Positions 15,701 to 18,262 of a DNA stretch of 18,262 bases are shown piece by piece; within the stretch, counting starts at the first letter, position 1, and every line of letters begins with the position of its first letter. Source of the stretch: JBLHKW01 sp047618565 (lineage in GTDB: Bacteria; Planctomycetota; UBA1135; GCA-002686595); NCBI GenBank assembly GCA_047618565.1, contig JBLHKW010000110.1, positions 1-18,262 of the forward strand, in the 5' to 3' direction. Made by a program: the position numbers and the translations under genes. The notes beneath the pieces are model-generated. The model was not told the origin of the DNA, made no database searches, and saw nothing but the letters and a program-made list of their open reading frames with translations.

Positions 15701-18262
15701 GGGCTCTCGGATCGATCGTCAGCCACACGTTCACGGACCCCGGAACCTATGACGTACGCGTCACGGTCACCGATGACTTCGGGGCTCGTTCGTCGAGCTT
15801 TGTCACGATCACGGCGCAGGCTGGCGCGCCGCTCATCGTCACCCAACCGCTGGACAGCCAGACCATGGAAGGCCAGGACGCGACGTTCAGCCTGGTCGCC
15901 GAGGGCGTGGCGCCGGTCACCTTCCAGTGGCGCCGCGATGGCGCGCAGATCTCCGGCGCCACCGCGGACACCCTGATCGTTCCCGGCGTGACCCAGGCCG
16001 ACCACCTCGCGACCTTCGATTGCGTCGTCTCTAACGGACTCGGAGAAGAGACCAGCAACCCGGCCACACTCAGCGTTCTGCCGGCCACCGGAAGGGCCCT
16101 GAACGGCCTCGTGCTCTACTACCCGTTCGACGACGCGAGCGGGACACTGGTCACGGACCAGTCCGGTTTCGGCGCGGCGAGCGATCTCGTCATCGACGAC
16201 CCGGCCGCAGTCACCTGGATCGACGGCGGCGGCCTCTCGATCGACAGCGCGACGCGCCTGGCCACGGCCCTGCCTGCGAGCAAGGTGCGCACGGCGCTCC
16301 AGGCCAGCGGCGAGCTGACGCTCGAGGTGTGGGCCAGGCCCGCGAACGCGGTGCAGAGCGGGCCGGCACGGATCGTGGCGTACTCCGAGGACGGCTATCC
16401 GAACGGTGGCAACCTGATCCTGGGGCAGTCGAGCGCCTTCGAGTCGCGCCTGCGCACAACGAGCACGAACCAGTACGGTCTGCCCGGGCTCAGCTCGGGC
16501 AACGGCTCGGCCGGCACCGAGTTGACCCATGTACTGCTGACGCGTAGCTCCCTGGGCCTCAGCAAACTGCACATCAACGGAGCTCTCGTCGCCAGCAACT
16601 CGATCGGCGGCGACCTCTCGAACTGGGCGGATTCGGTCTTCGTGGTCGCCAACGAGCCCCCCGGCGATCGCCCCTGGCTTGGCGAGATGCACCTGGTGGC
16701 GGTCTACGACCGAGCCCTCAGCGACGCGGAGATCCAGCAGAACTACCTGTTCGGCTCGGGCGGCACGCCCAACATCCCGCCCACTGCGTACTTCACGGCC
16801 ACCCCATCGAGCGGGGTCGCGCCGCTCAACAGCTCCTTCGACGCCGGCGCGTCGGATGACACCGATGGGACGATCGTCGACCACGCCTGGGATTTCGGCG
16901 ACGGCTCGACCGGCTCCGGAGTCACGCTCGGCCACCTCTTCGCAAGCTCCGGTACCTATGACGTGACCCTGACCGTTACCGACGACGGCGGCCGGATGGC
17001 CAGCGCCACCATGCAGGTGGTCGTCTCTGCCTCGCCGGTTCCCAGCTTCACGCTCCAGCCCCTGAACCAGTCCCGCCCGGATGGGCAGGACGCCACCTTC
17101 ACCGTCGAGGCGGAGGGCGCAATGCCGCTCGCCTATCAGTGGCAACGGGATGGCATGGACATCATCGGCGAGACCGATCCGATGTTGATCGTCCCGAACG
17201 TCACCCTGACCGATGACGGCGCGCTCTTCCGCTGTACGGTCTCCAACGGGTTCGGGATGGACACCAGTAACGCGGCCGTGCTCGGCGTGATCCCGACCAG
17301 CGGCCGTATCTCGGCCAACCTGCTGGCCCTCTACCAGTTCGCCACGGGCAGCGGCGACACGGTCCTCGACCTCTCCGGCGTACAGCCCGCGCTGGATCTG
17401 ACCATCGCCGACACGAGCGCTGCGCTCTGGATTCCCGGTGGCGGAATCGACGTTCAGAGCGCGACCCAGATCTCGAACTCGGCGCCCGCCAGCAAGCTGA
17501 ACGACGCGCTCATGGCCACCTCCGAGGTGACCCTCGAGGCCTGGTTGCAGTCCGCGAACGTGTCCCAGTCGGGGCCTGCTCGCGTCATCGCACTATCGGT
17601 CGATGGCTACCCGAACGGCGGCAACCTCATCCTCGGACAGTCCTCGATCTTCGAGCAGCGCCTGCGCACGACGCGCACGCGCCAGTACGGAACGCCGGGG
17701 CTGTCGAGTGGTGCGGGTTCCGTGACCACGAGTCTGATCCACTACGTCTACACGCGGGACGTGGCGGGCAACACGACCCTCTACCTCGATGGGATGCTCG
17801 CATCGACCGGGAACGTGGCCGGCGACTTCTCCAACTGGGATGGCGCGAGCCTCCTGGCCCTGGCCAACGAGCCCACCGGCGATCGCCCGTGGCTCGGCAA
17901 GCTCTTTCTCGTCGCTTGTTTCGACCGCGCTCTGAGCCCTGGCGAGGTCCTGCAGAACTTCCAGGCCGGGCCCGGAATCACGCCGAACACCGTCCCGTCT
18001 GCGAGCTTCAGTCCGGACGTGTCGAGCGGCACGGCACCCCTGCTCGTGAACGTCGATGCCAGCCTCTCCGACGATCCCGATGGAGTGATCGAGTCGTACG
18101 AGTGGGACTTCGGCGACGGAAACTCGGGCAGCGGTCAGATGGCCGCGCACACCTACCTCGCGTCCGGTTCGTTCACGCTGGCCTTGACGGTTACCGACGA
18201 CTTCGGCGCGAGCGACATGACCTCGGTCACGATCGATGTGACACCGTCGCCGAACGTGGTCA
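12775..18262 (+). CDS. Secreted PQQ-dependent sugar dehydrogenase (GSDH) with PKD, Ig-like and LamG repeats, open at the right edge
   Basis: The frame is open from ATG 12775 to the edge, 1829 codons with no stop. A signal peptide (R3, hydrophobic core, AQA before VQL at 20/21) starts it. The GSDH beta-propeller covers about 21-421: SCCHHGGGLAFGPDG (144-158) holds the catalytic-type His, and GLRNPFR (213-219) is the PQQ-contact motif. Then PKD (about 424-503, FGDG), Ig-like parts to about 695, LamG (703-922), PKD (930-1013), Ig (1017-1102), LamG (1107-1328), PKD (1333-1418), Ig (1421-1506), LamG (1513-1732) and PKD (1739 on). The enzyme class oxidises aldoses or related alcohols with PQQ and calcium in the periplasm or outside. 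The modules suggest binding to glycans or surfaces. No strong ribosome site is seen; ATG is chosen because it gives a complete signal peptide. Substrate and C-terminal anchor are unknown. Confidence 0.9.
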   Translation, partial: MSRLFLAALLLLGLLPDAQAVQLPSGFSDQLVVSGLASPVAVAFHPDGRLLILEKGGVIQQLLPGQTAVDAVPYLVLSDTESGGERGLLNIALAPDFDVSREFYLYYTSVLSNRNRIVRYTEVAGVAEPASETLIWEDNEPWSSCCHHGGGLAFGPDGLIYATTGEEFDALQAQDPTRSGGKVIRIAPDGTIPLDNPFIDGPGGNDDSVWAMGLRNPFRVTWDLESATMLIGEVGGNTADATEDVHVYHDPDHGEAGHHGLDSGRGGQPGTPTNSALSVRANGPATRGLGTLSPEPGASFQLGSVSPEAVNFGWPSCEGFCGNPFFSDPLFSYPHNGGGAAIIGGYVNRGNQFPAEYEGVYFFADYVLGWIRYLTFDDLGAVATDVDFHVGADQPVFLGQGALGSLYYLELSGDLRRIVYEDGNQAPSIQSVSATPATGPGPTLDVQFTAVATDAESDALTYHWIFGDGQEAFGQTVNHLYTSNGAYAARLEVADAFHTSLSDDLDIAVGSPPMATILAPIDGSSFVGREIIQLMGTGLDPDETLGETSYDWTVTFLHNEHTHPGDGPFLGTSAAAFEISSNNHDFHSNTGFLITLTVTDSDGLQGQDSVSIFPQKVDLTLDTVPSGLTILLDGLPRQTPLVYDTMVGFDHFIETFTPQCLGGSQYAFDSWSDAGDMAHLITVPAIDTDYIANFSSTGNCQVAVPGQIALYTFGEGSGARIHDVSRFGAPLDMTIPDPGAVVWGADGIEIVTPTLIRSEGPATKITTSIRASQEMSFEVWVDPSSLGQSGPARIVTLSDPGIGNAADFMLGQTAGDSFETRLRTLLTNQYGLPALNSGLGTVRTDLVHLVYTRDSSSLASIYLDGALVRSGTIAGAHSSWDTSFELGFGNAFTLDRSWLGSLHLVAFYDRALSPTDVAQNFAAGANGGTNSFPVAVVTTDITQGIAPVTVQFDASTSSDSDGQVVDWFWDFGDGFGALGSIVSHTFTDPGTYDVRVTVTDDFGARSSSFVTITAQAGAPLIVTQPLDSQTMEGQDATFSLVAEGVAPVTFQWRRDGAQISGATADTLIVPGVTQADHLATFDCVVSNGLGEETSNPATLSVLPATGRALNGLVLYYPFDDASGTLVTDQSGFGAASDLVIDDPAAVTWIDGGGLSIDSATRLATALPASKVRTALQASGELTLEVWARPANAVQSGPARIVAYSEDGYPNGGNLILGQSSAFESRLRTTSTNQYGLPGLSSGNGSAGTELTHVLLTRSSLGLSKLHINGALVASNSIGGDLSNWADSVFVVANEPPGDRPWLGEMHLVAVYDRALSDAEIQQNYLFGSGGTPNIPPTAYFTATPSSGVAPLNSSFDAGASDDTDGTIVDHAWDFGDGSTGSGVTLGHLFASSGTYDVTLTVTDDGGRMASATMQVVVSASPVPSFTLQPLNQSRPDGQDATFTVEAEGAMPLAYQWQRDGMDIIGETDPMLIVPNVTLTDDGALFRCTVSNGFGMDTSNAAVLGVIPTSGRISANLLALYQFATGSGDTVLDLSGVQPALDLTIADTSAALWIPGGGIDVQSATQISNSAPASKLNDALMATSEVTLEAWLQSANVSQSGPARVIALSVDGYPNGGNLILGQSSIFEQRLRTTRTRQYGTPGLSSGAGSVTTSLIHYVYTRDVAGNTTLYLDGMLASTGNVAGDFSNWDGASLLALANEPTGDRPWLGKLFLVACFDRALSPGEVLQNFQAGPGITPNTVPSASFSPDVSSGTAPLLVNVDASLSDDPDGVIESYEWDFGDGNSGSGQMAAHTYLASGSFTLALTVTDDFGASDMTSVTIDVTPSPNVV
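15562..18262 (+). repeat. Tandem PKD-Ig-LamG module, period about 1.2 kb
   Basis: Equivalent points at the start of each PKD domain fall at about 15568, 16774 and 17992, so the units are about 1206 and 1218 bp. Two full units and the start of a third are visible. In the best-preserved LamG stretch, 41 of 51 residues are identical between the units (counted by eye, from SGPAR on). Synonymous bases differ widely, so the duplication is not recent. The LamG at 703-922 is a more divergent copy. Confidence 0.85.

Noticed and set aside
12886..17145. Two long minus-strand frames (12886-14751 and 15247-17145)
   Set aside because: Both are shadows of the PQQ dehydrogenase gene, whose frame is continuous and full of PKD, Ig and LamG motifs.

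Overview
The window is high-GC bacterial DNA with six large protein-coding genes complete inside it and one truncated at each edge. Most products are exported or act on sugars: a secreted FG-GAP/fibre-like protein, a lipoprotein with BACON-like, LamG and beta-helix parts, a secreted BACON-like plus TIM-barrel glycosidase-like protein, a giant PQQ-dependent dehydrogenase carrying PKD, Ig-like and LamG repeats, a family 2 glycosyltransferase, a membrane GT-C glycosyltransferase and a SAM methyltransferase. Signal peptides, a lipobox-like site and a periplasmic-type PQQ enzyme point to a Gram-negative, probably free-living heterotroph. The architectures resemble those of Planctomycetota, Myxococcota or related uncultivated phyla, but nothing in the window fixes the phylum. 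No tRNA, rRNA, CRISPR array, insertion sequence or phage structural gene was recognised.

Layout. 1-634 (minus): methyltransferase, C-terminus off the left edge. 774-3275 (plus): FG-GAP/VCBS and tail-fibre-like secreted protein. 3333-4304 (minus): GT2 glycosyltransferase, convergent with the previous gene. 4398-4434: strong terminator hairpin. 4456-7914 (minus): 1152-residue BACON/LamG/beta-helix lipoprotein. 7915-8678: non-coding zone unusually rich in inverted repeats, ending in a terminator at 8614-8643. 8679-10169 (minus): BACON-like plus TIM-barrel protein. 10170-10753: divergent intergenic region with dyads. 10754-12412 (plus): GT-C membrane glycosyltransferase. 12413-12774: intergenic region with a 9-bp direct repeat. 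12775-18262 (plus): PQQ dehydrogenase with repeats, still open at the right edge.

The genes do not form one operon. Strands alternate, gaps are long, and two minus-strand genes have their own terminators. They are linked by theme and by shared modules. The BACON-like domain occurs in the lipoprotein (three copies) and in the TIM-barrel protein. One LamG subtype, recognisable by a GDRPWLG-like motif followed by YDRAL, occurs in the lipoprotein and three times in the PQQ protein. The simplest inference is a region for making, modifying and contacting or digesting surface or environmental glycans. No pathway can be assigned from sequence alone.

The strongest leads are the dehydrogenase-repeat fusion with a period of about 1.2 kb, the BACON-TIM-barrel protein as a possible unassigned glycoside hydrolase, and the dyad-rich leader upstream of the lipoprotein gene.
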